A stretch of DNA of 64,000 bases from Bretschneidera sinensis (GCA_023935145.1 CM043704.1:93421373-93485372), one strand, 5' to 3'; shown: positions 31,151-44,207, numbered from the stretch's first letter. Numbers and translations: made by a program. The notes: generated from the sequence alone by a model not told the origin.

Positions 31151-32349
31151 AGGTGTTTGTTTTGTGATAGCTTCATCTCTTTTGTTCTATCCCTAGTAAC
31201 AAAAAGAAAACTAGACATTGGCTTAAATCTTCTTTAAGCCAACTGAGAAATATATAGCATATGACTTTTGTTTATGACACCTTGAATGTACAAAATAAGC
31301 AAAGAGAGGTCATTAATGCATGCATACATGGGGTTTTTTTCTCCATATGATAAACTTAGAAAAATCAGAAAAGAGATTCATTACTCCATTAATTAAAGGA
31401 ATGAACTTAAACCCTCCCCACTACTTATTGGTTGGCGCACTAATTTCCCTTTAAAGATTTGATCATTGCTTTTGGAAATGTGAACACCTCTCAAATAAGT
31501 GCAAATGCTGGTGATCATCATTTGCAGCCCTAGCCTACTTTTATCCCCCTAACTTCTGTCTGTCTTTGTAATGAGAAATGTTAGGCTAGAAGCTTCTATA
31601 CTAGTTAAGCTAATCATGAATAGCCAGTGAAGGTATTTAAATGGTGATCTTAGCGAGACTCTTGAGACCTTGTCCTTGCTACGGCATTGTTTGGGAACCC
31701 TTTTGCCTATGGCTTATGGATATTCTAGCGATATATCATGTTCAATTCTTTTATGACAATACAATAGAACGGATAGATGTTTTATGTTTCATGTGTTCAT
31801 TTCTTTTTATGACAATTGAGAAGAAAATGCTCCACTTTCCTTTGAAAAAGGAGCAGTATTTAGTCCACCAGTTTGAACATTCAAATAGACAACTGGAGGC
31901 TTCACTATCTAAGTACTGTAACTAGTTGATAAAAATCCAATTTGAGTTGTAAATAGTCAATTTCTGCGGCCTCTTGCTCACTATGATGGTGAAAAGTGCC
32001 TGTCCAACAAAATTTTATGGCTCAAGTTTAGATAACAAAATTTGCTAAATGATTGTGGCAAATGTCCTTTCAGTTGAAAAAGATACCCACAATCTACCTA
32101 ACTAAGAAGCACAAGTCAAACTCTTGACCCACCAAACTAGTGACATATTACATGTATAGAAGGATCCAATCCACTAATAAAATTGAACAGCAAATGCAAG
32201 TGTTTTCACATTGAAAATAAGATTCCAACAACAGCACTATAATTAGCAGTATAAAAAAGAAAAAAACATTGATCAAAATCTTCTTAATTATCCCCATCTT
32301 ATAGTCTCTCTTTCTCTTTCTCTTTCTCCTCTCCATCATATAGTATCAA
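31151..32349. other. Intergenic, upstream region of the intact LRR gene
   Basis: The 94-codon frame at 31641 has no recognisable domain. A TATA-like AGTATAAAAAAG near 32249 and a CT-rich leader (about 32300-32335) precede the ATG at 32353. Confidence 0.45.
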
Positions 32350-32352
32350 ATT

Positions 32353-33627
32353 ATGGGAAGCTCTTCTGTACAAATCAAACGCTTAATTCACATTACAATA
32401 ATCTTTCTTCCATATATCCTCTGTGTAGTTTATTGCCAAGTCCCTCAAATCTCAGCATCAATACTACCACCACTTCCATTGATACCAGAAATCTTACCAC
32501 CGCTTCCATTAATACCAGGCCTCTTAAACTTCTTAGACCAAAGACTTGCGATTATTTACCCAATAATCCAAACCTTCAAGAACACAATCACATTAGACCC
32601 CTTCAATATCACTCAAACTTGGGTTGGTTCTGATATTTGCAACTATAAAGGTTTTTACTGCGATAACCCGCCGGATAACTTCTCTGCCATTACTGTTGCC
32701 TCCATCGATTTCAATGGTTTCCAACTCGCAGCCCCTACTCTCGATGGTTTCATTGATCAGATCCCTGAACTCGCGATTTTCCACGCAAACTCCAACAGCT
32801 TCTCTGGCTGCATCCCCTCGAAAATCGCAAATTTGACTTACCTATACGAGTTAGATCTTAGTAACAATAAATTATCCGGTAATTTCCCCATTGAGATTCT
32901 TGGCATGAGTAGTTTATCCTTTTTAGACATACGATATAACTCTTTTACCGGATCAGTTCCGCCGCAAATTTTCATGCAAACCCTTGACGTCCTCTTCCTT
33001 AACAACAATAACTTCTTGCAAAAGCTACCAGACAACATCGGCAACACTCGAGTCCTTTATCTCACCTTAGCTAATAACAAGTTCACCGGTCCGATCCCGC
33101 AAAGCATCGGTAATGCTTCGTCAACTTTAACCGAAGTCTTGTTACTAAACAACCTTTTGACGGGTTGCCTTCCGTACGAATTGGGTTTTTTGAGAGAAAT
33201 TAGGGTTTTTGATGCCGGAAACAATCTATTGACTGGCCCGTTGCCTTGCTCGTTAGGCTGCCTGGAAAAGATTGAGCAGCTGAATTTCGCCGGAAACTTG
33301 TTTTACGGGCAGGTCCCTGAAGTGCTATGTACATTAGGGAATTTGGTGAACTTGTCTTTGTCGAATAATTATTTCACGAAAGCAGGGCCATCGTGTAGAA
33401 AGCTTATCAATAACGGGGTTCTTGATGTGAGGAAAAATTGTATTCATGATCTTCCTGATCAGAGATCGGCGAAGGAATGCGCAGGGTTCTTCTTACACCC
33501 TAGGGTTTGCCCTAATCCTTCATCGTTTAATATCACTCCTTGCAGTGTGAATCCAAGGAAAAATCCTCGAGCCGAATCGAAGAGAAATTCAGTTACTTAC
33601 AATGCTCTTTCAAGACATAGATTGTGA
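32353..33627 (+). CDS. Extracellular leucine-rich repeat protein (At4g06744/LRX-like), intact
   Basis: A single-exon gene of 424 residues, close to the family size. A signal peptide (about residues 1-28, hydrophobic [14 protein letters not shown]) precedes a short Pro/Leu-rich segment with two ILPPLPLIP copies. Then come [37 protein letters not shown] and about ten plant-type LRRs. The end has a Cys-containing cap ([15 protein letters not shown], then CAGFF and [10 protein letters not shown]). Such proteins are secreted to the cell wall; the LRR domain of related LRX proteins binds RALF peptides, but that has not been shown for this branch. It is a same-strand paralogue of the interrupted gene at 20332, without the Cys-Pro repeat and with GQVPEVL where the other has TAG. 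The chosen ATG is the first, right after a CT-rich leader. No defect seen. Confidence 0.9.
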   Translation: MGSSSVQIKRLIHITIIFLPYILCVVYCQVPQISASILPPLPLIPEILPPLPLIPGLLNFLDQRLAIIYPIIQTFKNTITLDPFNITQTWVGSDICNYKGFYCDNPPDNFSAITVASIDFNGFQLAAPTLDGFIDQIPELAIFHANSNSFSGCIPSKIANLTYLYELDLSNNKLSGNFPIEILGMSSLSFLDIRYNSFTGSVPPQIFMQTLDVLFLNNNNFLQKLPDNIGNTRVLYLTLANNKFTGPIPQSIGNASSTLTEVLLLNNLLTGCLPYELGFLREIRVFDAGNNLLTGPLPCSLGCLEKIEQLNFAGNLFYGQVPEVLCTLGNLVNLSLSNNYFTKAGPSCRKLINNGVLDVRKNCIHDLPDQRSAKECAGFFLHPRVCPNPSSFNITPCSVNPRKNPRAESKRNSVTYNALSRHRL

Positions 33628-34463
33628 GGGTTTTGCTGGCTGCGTTATAAATTTCCAGGTAGAAGAAGGAAATACATTACTGTAAGTTTACTTGTACACA
33701 AAACTATATTTGGGTTACCATCGGCATGGTTTGTTCCTGGTGCATTAGTGCCTCTTAATTTTTCTTCTCAATCTCATGGGCACACATGATATGTATAGCA
33801 ATTAATTATTAGAAATTTCACAACCAGAATATATCACATTTAGTTGTAGAATCAAAAACGGAAACATTTTTTTTGTTTTCTATTGCTTTGTGGAAGTATG
33901 AGCGGGAAGGCATTATTCTTACCTTTTTCTTGCAAATAATTATGAAAATAAAGTGATAATAATTAAAGGTAAAAAATATGACACATACAGAGAAATATGT
34001 AATATGACATAAAGTTTGTAGAAAAATAGGAAACTAAACAACGGATCAGTCAGTCCCAATATGGGCAGTCAATCATAATGTTACACCTTAATAAGCAGCA
34101 AAGTTATTCCGATAATCAGATGGAATGTTACTGGATAATTTTATACTATGCCATGCTCACCAGGTGTTTGCTAATAGTCCTATGTGAATTGTATTACGAT
34201 TGTTGCTGGGCCTATAAGGGCTTCTGCCTAGCTCTGTATCTTTCAACATATTCTGCATTATAATAAAGTTTTCTTTACCTTCAAAAAAATAAAATAAAAA
34301 GTTTTTCCGATGATGCATGAAAGTATGAAATCAGGTCTTTGACGCCTTTTGCCTTGTTCATGATTATTTGGAGGTTGTCTCATAAAGAGTATTTTGAAAG
34401 TTATTATTATTAGAGAAGGCCTGCGTTCAAACTGACTAGCGGGCCTGAGCAAAGGACTCTTTT
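33628..34463. other. Intergenic, 3' flank of the LRR gene
   Basis: Probable 3' UTR to about 33800, then AT-rich DNA without recognisable features. Confidence 0.4.
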
Positions 34464-35524
34464 TAGTGGCAATGGGCCGGGCCGGGCTGGCCTACAGCCC
34501 ACACAAAGCGGCTCATCATGCTATCGTGTTGTGTCAAAATTTTAAGAATGTAGGTCTGACACGGCTTAAGGCCGGCATGATTATTGGATCGTATTGTGCC
34601 GACTCATGAGCCTCATAAGTATATATTGACTTTTTTTGTCAATTTTTGTTGTTGAAAATAGTAAAAAATTTATAAATATTAATCAAATGTTTATAATTGT
34701 ATAGAAAAACAATATTTTTATTGATGAAGTTATATATTACAAATAACTTAAAAATTGAACAAAAACAACAACATAAACAAATAACTTTAAAATTGCAAGT
34801 TCAAAAAATCTTCCAAAGAAATAATTTACAAAAACAACAACATATAAAATAAATAAATTAATTAAAATAAACAAAGAAAATGAAATGACTTACAAATGAG
34901 TTAAAAATTAAAAAAAATTTATAAGTTTTAAAAATTAGAAAAAAAATTTTATTATTATTTTTAACATTTCATATGGTATGAGTTACAATTTTTTCTTCAT
35001 TATTGATCTCTTAAATCGTCATTTGATCCGCTATATTGATATTTCTTTAATATATTGCTTGTACAGTCGTTTGCAACAAGCCAATCATTTGTGCATACTA
35101 GCATTTGTAACGTTTCCGGTAATAATATTGATCACAATTCATCTAATGTTCTAGAACCTGCACTAAATGTTTGTTCTGATTCTATGGTAGAGACTGAAAC
35201 AATTAGTAGATCACGTGCCATCATGCTAAGAATATAGTGATAATGTTCATTTTTCTCCCACCATCATAATATATCAAATTTATCAACATCTAATTCTTCT
35301 TTACATATCATTCTAGTGGCATCAAATTGTATGTAATTTTGAATTTCATTAGATGTTATGGGTCGTGTCTCATGCCGTGTCGTACCATTTTTTTTGTGAC
35401 ATGTCATGTTGTACCGTGCTGCGAACCTCAAAAGTTAGGTCAAACACGACCCTATTCATTTATACTGTGCCAAGCATGGCACATCGGCCCAGTTTGCGGC
35501 CGGCACGACCCATTGCAACCCCTA
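34464..35524 (-). mobile_element. hAT (Ac-like) transposon remnant
   Basis: Ends TAGTGGCAATGGGCCGGG (left) and, on the other strand, TAGGGGTTGCAATGGGTC (right) are hAT-type inverted repeats with GGCC-rich subterminal repeats inside. Minus-strand sequence at about 35030-35270 has the C-terminal dimerisation signature of hAT transposases (ILSMMARDLLIVSVSTIESE, then EQTFSAGSRTLDEL and a stop), preceded by WWEKNEHY. The remaining transposase is missing, so it is an internally deleted, dead copy. No 8-bp target duplication is visible. Confidence 0.8.
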
Positions 35525-35650
35525 AGAAGAAATAAAGTAAGTTTGTAAACAGATTTATAATAGGGTTGAATCTTCGATGAAAACCCAAACTAGTTAACAT
35601 AAAATTGCATTTACACTTTAAAGTTTGTAATCGGATTTGTGCATATTTTA

Positions 35651-35698
<48 letters not shown>

Positions 35699-36620
35699 GT
35701 TTAATCTGAAAAATCTTAGTTGACACAAAAAAATTTCCATGGCAAACGGTTAGGATTCAAACTTCATTATATTATATTTAAAAAAGAAAGGTAAAAGGCA
35801 AACAGAAGTAGATAAATCCTCTTCTGTTTTCAAACGTACGCACATTTCAACACAATGCCGAACATAATTCAAAGAAAATATGGAGATATGTTTTCTCGTT
35901 CCACTCATCAAACAGGTTAACTTCTCAATTTGTGGGGCTCTGTGTGCTCTTTGTGAAACATGTGCAACATAATTTTCAAAAATCAATGTGTTCATACTTT
36001 TGGAGATACGTATTTTTTTCTTCTCTTATTTTCTCAGTTCTTGGTGTGAATCCGTGAGCTTGCTACTTATTTATCAACTAAAACTATTAACATTCATTAT
36101 AAGATGTTATTATTGAAAGTATAGATATCAATGTCCATGATCGTTATATGAAAATTCTTCATTTGGTAACCATTGATTTTCCATAAACACCGTAAAACAA
36201 CTCCCATTATACCAATGTTATCAAAATTGGATCGAATCTATTGACCCAACCATAAATCGAAAATTAAACTGGTTTGATTCATTCAAAAGACCAAGAAAAA
36301 AGCTTAATAACTTTAAACTGACCAAAATCAATCGACTCTATACCAATCGTATGAACCGGTTGATTTTCTCATTTGCTTTGAAATTTGTAGATATAAAAAT
36401 CGTAAGAATAAAAATAAAATAAATAACTAATAATATATATTACAAATCATGTAATCAAGCATATCAAACAAAATCATGTGATTAAAAATACCAAACAAAT
36501 CATATAATCCAGTATATCAAACAAAATTATATGATTAAATATACCAAACAAATCATGTAATCAAACAAAATCATGTGATTAAACATATCAAAATCATGTG
36601 ATCAAACATATCAAATATGT
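35525..36620. other. Intergenic; (TA)n and short ATCATGTGATTAAA repeats
   Basis: A (TA)n tract lies at 35657-35695. From about 36440 to 36620 a roughly 25-35 bp unit (TCATGTGATTAAACATATCAAA) recurs imperfectly six or more times just before the recognisable gypsy LTR, and may be part of it. Confidence 0.6.
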
Positions 36621-36624
36621 GAAC

Positions 36625-37098
36625 AAACATAGCAAGCATAATAACCATAAAAATTCCTATAAATACCCCTTCAGTTTTTCATTTCAAGATTGATCAAAAA
36701 CTCAGTAAACATTTCATACATTCAAGAGAGAAAATAGAGAAGAGAGCAATATAGAGATAAAAGAGTTGTTCAGAAATACAAATTCTTATAATCTTTCATT
36801 TATAGTGAAGTAGTTTTCTACTACTCTCGTGGAGTGACTCATAAGCCGAACCACGTAAACATTTGTCTCATTTCTTTTATGCTTTCTTTACTTATTGATA
36901 CTCATATACCAACTGCTTCCACTTTCACTCTAATTCTCCAACTTTTCAAAAAATATTCTTCATTCCTTATCTAGACTTTCTAATCCCATTATATTTTCCC
37001 TCCATTCAATTTGTAAATTATTTTGTGGAGCTAACACGTTGGTTCATTGGCAACTCCATAGTCCAGATTTGTAAATACATATCGTTTTCATGTTTACA
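36625..37098 (+). repeat. 5' LTR of gypsy-A (start uncertain)
   Basis: Matches the 3' LTR at 43246-43660 from AGCATA.TAACCATAAAAATTCC to CATATCGTTTT..TGTTTACA. The 3' copy lacks part of the distal half around 37020-37060. Confidence 0.75.
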
Positions 37099-37103
37099 TT
37101 TTT

Positions 37104-37121
37104 TGGAGATTCCACTGGGAA
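37104..37121 (+). promoter_or_regulatory. Primer binding site region of gypsy-A
   Basis: TGGAGATTCCACTGGGAA shortly after the LTR resembles the TGGCGACTC.CTGGGGA site of Tat/Ogre-type elements. Match is by recollection, so lineage is moderately supported. Confidence 0.55.
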
Positions 37122-39936
37122 TGTGATTTGTTTTTTGAAAAAAAAAATCAAGCAAAAAAACAGATAAAAAATGACACACCCAAATGATGATTCCGATTCA
37201 CAAAACGTAGATTCCACTCAGTCACGTATGGAGACATGTATGAATTCCATGGAGGACGAAATTGCAACACTCAAGTAGTTATTGCTTAATATACAATCCA
37301 CGATAAGCCAGCTGGTAACAAATCCCCAAAATTCCAAACAAAATGAAGTTGTCATTGTTGAGGTCGGAAGTTCTGATATAAGGACTCAGCCTCCCATAGT
37401 TCCACCTCAAATAGTGGATTTGGAGGTAGAACATCATGATTATGAAGCAAAAAGATCCGCAAAAAGAGAACAAGCACTAAAAAAGCCGCTTAAAAAAAAG
37501 TCAAACCATGACCTACTTGGACATCATGGAGTTTCTATCCTTACAGCCGGTTATGAAGGAGGGCCTAATTATTCCCATACTCCAACACCAGATTTCGTTA
37601 CCCGAGAAGATCTAAAGTATATTCTTAAAAACTCCACAACGTAGTCTGCCTTTACAGCGAATGATTTCAACTTCATACCACTCTATCCTAGATTGGTAAT
37701 TGAAAAAGCAAATCCTTAGGGCTAAGAGATGCCAAGTTTCAAAAAATACAATGGCAGGATAGGAGATATGAGAGAGCATGTCAAGAGATTCCTAGATACT
37801 ATGGGGTTCTAGAGAAATGACCAAGACATTTTGATGCGGGAGTTTTCTAAAAGCCTTACTAGCCATATACCTAGTAAGCAAGGCTTAAACTTGAAAGCAT
37901 AGCAAGCTGGTCTATAATGGCAAAATGACTCTTGCAAAAGTTTTACATCATCCCACACTAGTATACACTGACTGATCTGGCACAAGAGCATCAAGGCTCT
38001 TTAGAAAATCTGGAGAGCTACATCGAAAGATTCAAAATGAAAATGTTTGAATGTCAAGATAAAACTAACAAGGACATTCTGGTGAAACTCTGTATCACAC
38101 ATATTGGGATGAATACAAGAGTTTTATAGAGAATCTAGACATAGATTCTTTTAGCTTTTTACAAGAGAAAGCCAAAATAACCAGTATTTCTATTGTCAAG
38201 ATTTTGGGCATGAAGAAGAATCAAAATACACACATGGTAGTAATAATTGAAGAATGAAAATGTGGTGATAAGAGAATAAGAAAAGAGCCTTATCAAAAAA
38301 GAAATTTTGAAGAATATCCACCATTTCCATGCTTCAAGGATAAAATGGTAGATATCGTGAAGGATTGGATCAACAACAATCAAACTAGGCTACCACCACT
38401 AAATAGATAGCTTACTCCAGCTGGAATCAATGGTCCCAAGTTTTGTCTGTATCACCGATCTGCCACACATCATACATATGGGTGTTTCGGCCTCAAGTGG
38501 ATTTGTGACAACAAAGTAAAAAGTGGAGATCTAATCTTTCTAAAGCCAGAAGAGGGAACACAAATCAGAATGATCACTCATCTAGAAGACAAAGAGGAAT
38601 ATCAACACCTCTATTATCCACAAGCTAATGAATTCGTGGGCATTACTGATCAATCCCGGAACAAATACGAGCACTATGATGACCCTATTATAGAGGAAAT
38701 AAAAAAGAATGTGAAGACAGAAAACCAATCGAATTCTTAGTCAATATGCGATGTTTCGCCAATTTCTTTGACAATAATGGTTTACGAGAAGGTTGCATAT
38801 GAAGAGAAGTTGCATCCACACTATTGTGCATTGTTCAAAGGCACCAAGAAAAGTGTAGTATGAGCGCGAGCAAAATGAGAAGAGTAATAGAATCTAGAGG
38901 AACAAGTCTTGTGTTTGCCCTAAATGATAAGTTAGTGTTGTGCAAAAGTCACAAAAAGCCACTATATCTGGAGGTAGCACTAAATGGATTAAAGGTGAAG
39001 TGTGGATTAGTTTATGGGGGCTTATATGTCAACATAATCCCATTGAGCACACTAAAAGCAGTTAATATACCAAAAGAGCTGATTATCAATCACTCTATTT
39101 TGATTAAGAGTTTTTCTGGTGAAGAGATGCAAACTCTTTGTTATGTGATGATAGACATCATTATAGGTCCATTAGGTAGCATGGTAAAATTTTGTATTAT
39201 GATGCAGTAAAATCTTATCACATCGTCTTGGGAAGGTCGTGGTATCATGCTTATTAGGTTGTTCCTTCTACATACCACTAGTGCTTAAAAGCGTGGTGTG
39301 GAGGCAAGGAAATGACCATCTGTTCCTTTCAAGCTCCTTTAAAGTCTAAGAAGCACACTTTTCGGAAGCAAGATTATATAATGATTTCTTAGAGGAGGGT
39401 GTTGCATCTATTAAACCCTCAAGAAGTCTATTGTTGCCTATATGGGAGAACTTGGATAAAGAAAAGAAGACAACAAATAAAAAGAGAAAGACTAACACAG
39501 AGCAAGCCCAAAAAAAAGCTGGAGATTCCCAATGTTGTCTTGCCTAATGGTCAAATCCGTTATTACTTATAAAGAGGTATCAAGTGATCACAGCGGAACA
39601 AACAGTTACTTATGAAAATAATGTACTTATAGTCAAAGAAGAGGAATAAGATCAGGTAGGGAAAAACAAGAAAGTATTAGATGAGCTGGAATGTATTACC
39701 TTGGCTAAAGATGGAGAAAAAGAAAAGCCGAAGTTTATTTCAAAAACACTCAATTCACTATAAAAAGATGGTCTGATTTCACTTTTGAAGGAATATGTTG
39801 ATGTATTTTCCTAGAAACATGAAGAAATGTCTGGCCTTAATCTTGCTCTAGTTTCATATCACTTGAATCTGAATCCTAAAAGAAAACCAATTAAGAAATC
39901 ACAAAGGCCAGTGTCTCATGAGTAAGAAGTAATTAT

Positions 39937-41485
39937 TAGGGGTGAGCATGAAACTCAATTGACCCGCGAACCCGACCCAAACTGATATAATGGGTTGGGT
40001 TGGGTTGAGTTGGGTTGAGTTGTGTCTTTTTAGAGATTGGGTTAGGTTGGGGTGAAAATACTTTGAACCCGGTGGGTTGGGTCGGGTCATGGGTTCAAAA
40101 TTTTAACCCAACCCAAACCAGTAACCCGATCAAATATATAATTATATATTTTATATTTATTGAATATAAAATAGTGTATAAATAATTATAGTATAATAGT
40201 AAAATATATAATAATAAAATGTCCATTCTAATTACTACTAGTGTGTAAAATTATATGTAGCAGATACTCCAATGTCCAAACAAGTCTTATACTTTTCAAT
40301 TATCCAGATTTTAGTTTCAAATATTTACACTAGAAATAAGTACTGATTTCGAGTTATGAAATAGTTTTCATAATTATTCTTAAGCATAACTTCAATCAGA
40401 ATAAATTGATGCACAATTAACTTGTGCTAACAAAATTTTGATTTCTTGTATCGTTGTAACTATAAAATAAACATAAAAATTAACACTCTAACCTACAAGA
40501 TTCCAGTCGGGATCAATGTATGCAGATAAACTTATATTCCAAAAAGATGTACCATAATATTGATGGAAGAAATGTTGAATGCATGATAAAAACTTAGTCA
40601 TACCAACTTGGTGGAAGCCTTTCATGCAAACATTATTGAACCATTCAATTTGATTCTCTATGACCTTTTAAGAGCCCCTATGTCGCTTCCAAGTGCATTA
40701 AAGCATAGTCCAAAAATTAGATTGATTAGTGAGAAAGCACTAACACGGCTAACAAATGCTGAGTTATTAAAATATATTATCAACAATTGTCCAAAAATCC
40801 AGATTTCCTTCGTAATTGAACAGTCTTCTAAAATAAGTTAAATTCATGTCAACTAAAGTAGTTTCTAGCGCAACATTAAGATGAAGATTGTGTTTTTCAA
40901 TATAACGATGAATCCATATTCTAACATCAAGGGCTCCAAGTTGTGAGCATGCAGATAAGCAATTGACCATGGTCACTTCATCAGGCTTTATGTTACTGGC
41001 TTGCATTTCATAAAACAAGACCAATGCATCATTACCAAGTTTGGCTTCAATATAGCCTCCACTTGTGGCATTCCATGACACAACATCCTTCTCTTACGTG
41101 TCATTAAAAAGCTTCTTAACAGTATCCAAAAAACCAAATTTAGCATAGCCCTACAACTATTGTAGTCCATGAGACAATTGTTCTCTTTTCCATGTTATCA
41201 AATATTCTTTGTGCTATCAGACACACATATTTTACTTTTAATATGAATGGATTTAGTTTTGGATTTAATAGAATATTTTTTTTTGTTATGCAATATGTAT
41301 AGTTTAATTATTTAGTAAAAAAATGTATCAACCCGGTGACCCAAACCGATTAGAATGGGTTGGGTTGAGTTGAGGTTGGATGGATTCATGGGTTGGGTGG
41401 GGTTAAGATTTTTCCAACCCGGTATGAATAGGTTAGGTTGAAATTTTAGGATAATCCAACCCAAACCGACCCATGCTCACCCCTA
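39937..41485. mobile_element. hAT-like non-autonomous element carrying a PPR gene fragment
   Basis: 1,549 bp. Inverted ends TAGGGGTGAGCATG on both sides are perfect over 14 bp, with GGGTTGGGTTGGGT-type subterminal repeats. The 8-bp target duplication is GTAATTAT (39929-39936) and GTAATTAC (41486-41493), one mismatch. The uninterrupted sequence is present in copy B at about 57126. No transposase is encoded; the interior holds part of a pentatricopeptide repeat gene on the minus strand. Confidence 0.9.
40845..41205 (-). pseudogene. Captured pentatricopeptide repeat (PPR) gene fragment
   Basis: On the minus strand the element encodes about 1.5-3 PPR units of the PLS type: SWTTIVVG, then VVSWNATSGGYIEAKLGNDA, LVLFYEMQASNIKPDEVTMV and LSACSQLGALDVRIWIHRYI, ending ETTLVDM. 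Spacing and the SWNA.I.GY, PDEVT and GA.D.G.WIH motifs are diagnostic of plant organellar RNA-binding PPR proteins. A frameshift near 41150 and a stop in the first unit make it noncoding as it stands. It has no surrounding PPR gene and is bounded by transposon sequence. Confidence 0.85.
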
Positions 41486-41493
41486 GTAATTAC

Positions 41494-43160
41494 CAAGACA
41501 GAGATAGACAAATAGCTAAAAAACAAGAAGATAAAGAAATTACACTATCATACATGGCTAGTGAATCCGGTCCTAGTACCAAAAAAAAAAAGAGGAGAAA
41601 CTCGAGTGTGTCAAGACTTTTGTCTACTCAACGATGCTACGACAAAAGATGACTTCCCATTGCCCAACATTGACACCTTGATTGATGCAACAGTAGGACG
41701 TGAAATGTTTTATTTTATGGATATTTTATGGATGTATTCAGTGGCTATCATCAAATAGAAATGGCTCTGGGAGATATAGAAACGATAGCTTTTAGAACTC
41801 CAGTTGATAACTATTGCTACACAATCATGTCATTTGGACTAAAAAATGTTGGAGCCACATTTCAAAAGGCAATGACGATGATATTTAATAAGCTGATCTA
41901 TAATGAGATGGAGGTATATGTCGATGATCTTGTTGTTAAATCCAGAATAAGTGAAAATCATCTGAATCATTTTCGAAAGATTTTTGACAAGTGCAAAACT
42001 TTCATAATGAAACTTAATCTGCTGAAATGGACCTTTCGCATAGAAGCAGGCAAATTTCTTGGGTTTGTTGTGCACAGAAAAAAAATTGATCTTGATCCAG
42101 AGAAAGTCAAAGCCATTAAAGAAATGAATCTTCCTGCGAGCGTCAAGCAGCTCAAATCATTTGTAGGTCGCGTTAGCTCAAATCATTCGTAGTTCACGTT
42201 TCTTACATCAGAAGATTTATCCCTGGACTATCAGAATTACTATCACCTATGACATGTCCATTGAAGAAAGGTGTCATTTTCATATGGAGGTTACAACAGC
42301 AACAAACCTTTGAGCAAATCAAGCAAGTGTTGTCATCAACCAACACAATGATAGCACCTACTCCTGGAAAGCCTTTGTTATTGTATCTAACTTCAACAAA
42401 CAGGTCAATAGGCACTTTGCTAGCCTAAGAGGTTGATGGTATTGAGAAGCCCATCCACTATTTGAGCAGGATGATCAGAAGACCAAAAATACGCTACTCA
42501 GTGCATGAAAAACATTGTCTAGCTCTGGTATATGGAATGAAAAAGTTCAAACACTACATGATGAGCTATAAGATATATTTGTATATAAGATCTAATCCAC
42601 TACGATTTATATTATCCAATCTTGTCCAAAGTGGAAGATTAACTAAATGGATGATTCTCCTAAATGAGTTTCATATTAAAGTAAAAAATCAAGTTGCCAT
42701 AAAAAGTCAAATTTTGACAGATTCATCAGGACAGTATGAACCCATCAATGAAGAGTTGCCATTAAATAAAGCTTATGTCGTAGATTTTCAACCTTATAAT
42801 GGAGAATATACATTGTTCTTTGATGGAGCAAGTCTAAAGAAAGGTGGAGAAGTATACATTATTCTTATTTAGCTAGAAGGAAAAGCAATCACAAAAGCTT
42901 GTACTTTAAATTTTCCTTGCACCAACAACGAGGCATAATATGAAGCTTTGATTATGATTACTGATGGCCCAATAGTACGGAATCAAAGACATGCATCAAG
43001 GTAGATTAAGATCTTATTCTGAAGCAGGTACAAGAAAACTATGTAGTGAATGAAACAGTCTTAGCAAGTTATAGAGAGTCAGCTCGAAAAACTCTTAGTA
43101 ATTTTTCAAAAGTTCGTTTTAGTCATGTGCCTAGAAGTTAGAACAGAAATGCAGACGCAT
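41494..43160 (+). pseudogene. RT and RNase H of gypsy-A (decayed)
   Basis: RT reads DFCLLNDATTKDDFPLPNID to the YVDDLVVKS box, then LGFVVH and KSFVGRVS before a stop at about 42190. RNase H resumes at 42430. A 15-bp deletion relative to copy B removes the LLAQF residues near 42722. Near 41715-41730 a short duplication (ATGGATATTTTATGG) splits the RT frame. Confidence 0.8.
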
Positions 43161-43245
43161 TGGTGATGCTCTTATCCCTTTCCCAACATAGTGGTTCTAC
43201 AACAAAGATGTTGATTAATAACAACCTTATCTCTTACTTAAAAAC

Positions 43246-43660
43246 ACCGCACATACCGAGCATAGTAACCATAAAAATTCCTATAAATGCCCATCAGTTT
43301 ATCATTTCAAGATAGATCAAAAACTCAGTAAGCATTTCATACATTCAAGAGAGAAAATAAAGAAAATAGTAACATAAAGAGAAAAGATTTGTTCAGAAAT
43401 ACAAATTATTGTAATCTTTCATTGACAATGAAGTATTTTTCTACTATTCCCGTGGAATAGGCCTCATAAGCCGAACTACATAAACACTTGTCTCATTTCT
43501 TTTATGCCTTCTTTACTTATTGATACTCATATACCAATTGCTTCCACTTTCACTCTAATTCTTCAATTTTTCAAAAACATATTCTTCCTTCCTTACCCAA
43601 AATTTTTAATCCCATAATATTTTCCGTCCATTGTAAATACATATCGTTTTTGTGTTTACA
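43246..43660 (+). repeat. 3' LTR of gypsy-A
   Basis: About 415 bp ending GTGTTTACA; the flank AAATTAAGTTAAATC that follows is shared with copy B. Confidence 0.8.
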
Positions 43661-44207
43661 AAATTAAGTTAAATCACATTTTAGATAAAAAGAACTAAGA
43701 GGTAATTTGGTTGACTTGATTAAAGTGCCAACGCATAACCAAGCGAAATATATTATTGAGAAATCAACACTCATATTTATTATTTAAACTTTAACTTATA
43801 GAAAATATATATCATGTATTTATATTAATATATGTAAAACACTTTGCACTCTCGAATTTAATATTATTTTGTAAAAATACACTCTTGCTCCTATTTAGGT
43901 GTTTAGCTTTTGTTAATTTATCAAATTTAATACTTGATTTTTAATTACTTTTATAAAGCTTGACTTAATATTTTGTGTTTATTTTAATGGATATTTGATA
44001 TAATATAATTTTTATGTATTTTTAATTATTTAAAATCACCAATAAATAAGTAATTCGATGACTGAAGTGACTTTCAACTAGTTCGATATCAAATTCGGTT
44101 TTAGTAACCATAATGCATTATACATGACTTTTTTAGGGTGCTTCATTTAAAGGTCGTTAATGTGATTTTTGGGTGAGGTTAAAACTAATTTTAAGTTAGA
44201 GTTTATG

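Larger units (their letters stand above)
36625..43660 (+). mobile_element. Ty3/gypsy element, Tat-like lineage (gypsy-A), interrupted by a hAT-like element
   Basis: LTR-homologous ends lie at about 36625-37098 and 43246-43660. A Tat/Ogre-like primer site follows the first (about 37104). Decayed gag runs 37170-38450, a protease-like block VNIIPLSTL at about 39025 and an RT with FPLPNID, YFMDVFSGYHQI, FGLKNVGATFQKAM and YVDDLVVKS at 41561-42190. RNase H follows (YSVHEKHCLALVYGMKKF, about 42490). Integrase is entirely absent: RNase H text (NADALVML at about 43150) runs almost directly into LTR sequence. Many stops throughout. The 5' LTR start could not be fixed. Confidence 0.85.

Noticed and set aside
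34078..34263. 61-codon Cys/Tyr/Leu-rich frame after the intact LRR gene
   Set aside because: No family match and no promoter; could be a decayed LTR end, but I could not find a partner repeat.
40608..40841. 77-codon plus-strand frame inside the hAT-like element
   Set aside because: No recognisable domain; overlaps the antisense of the captured PPR end and transposon filler.
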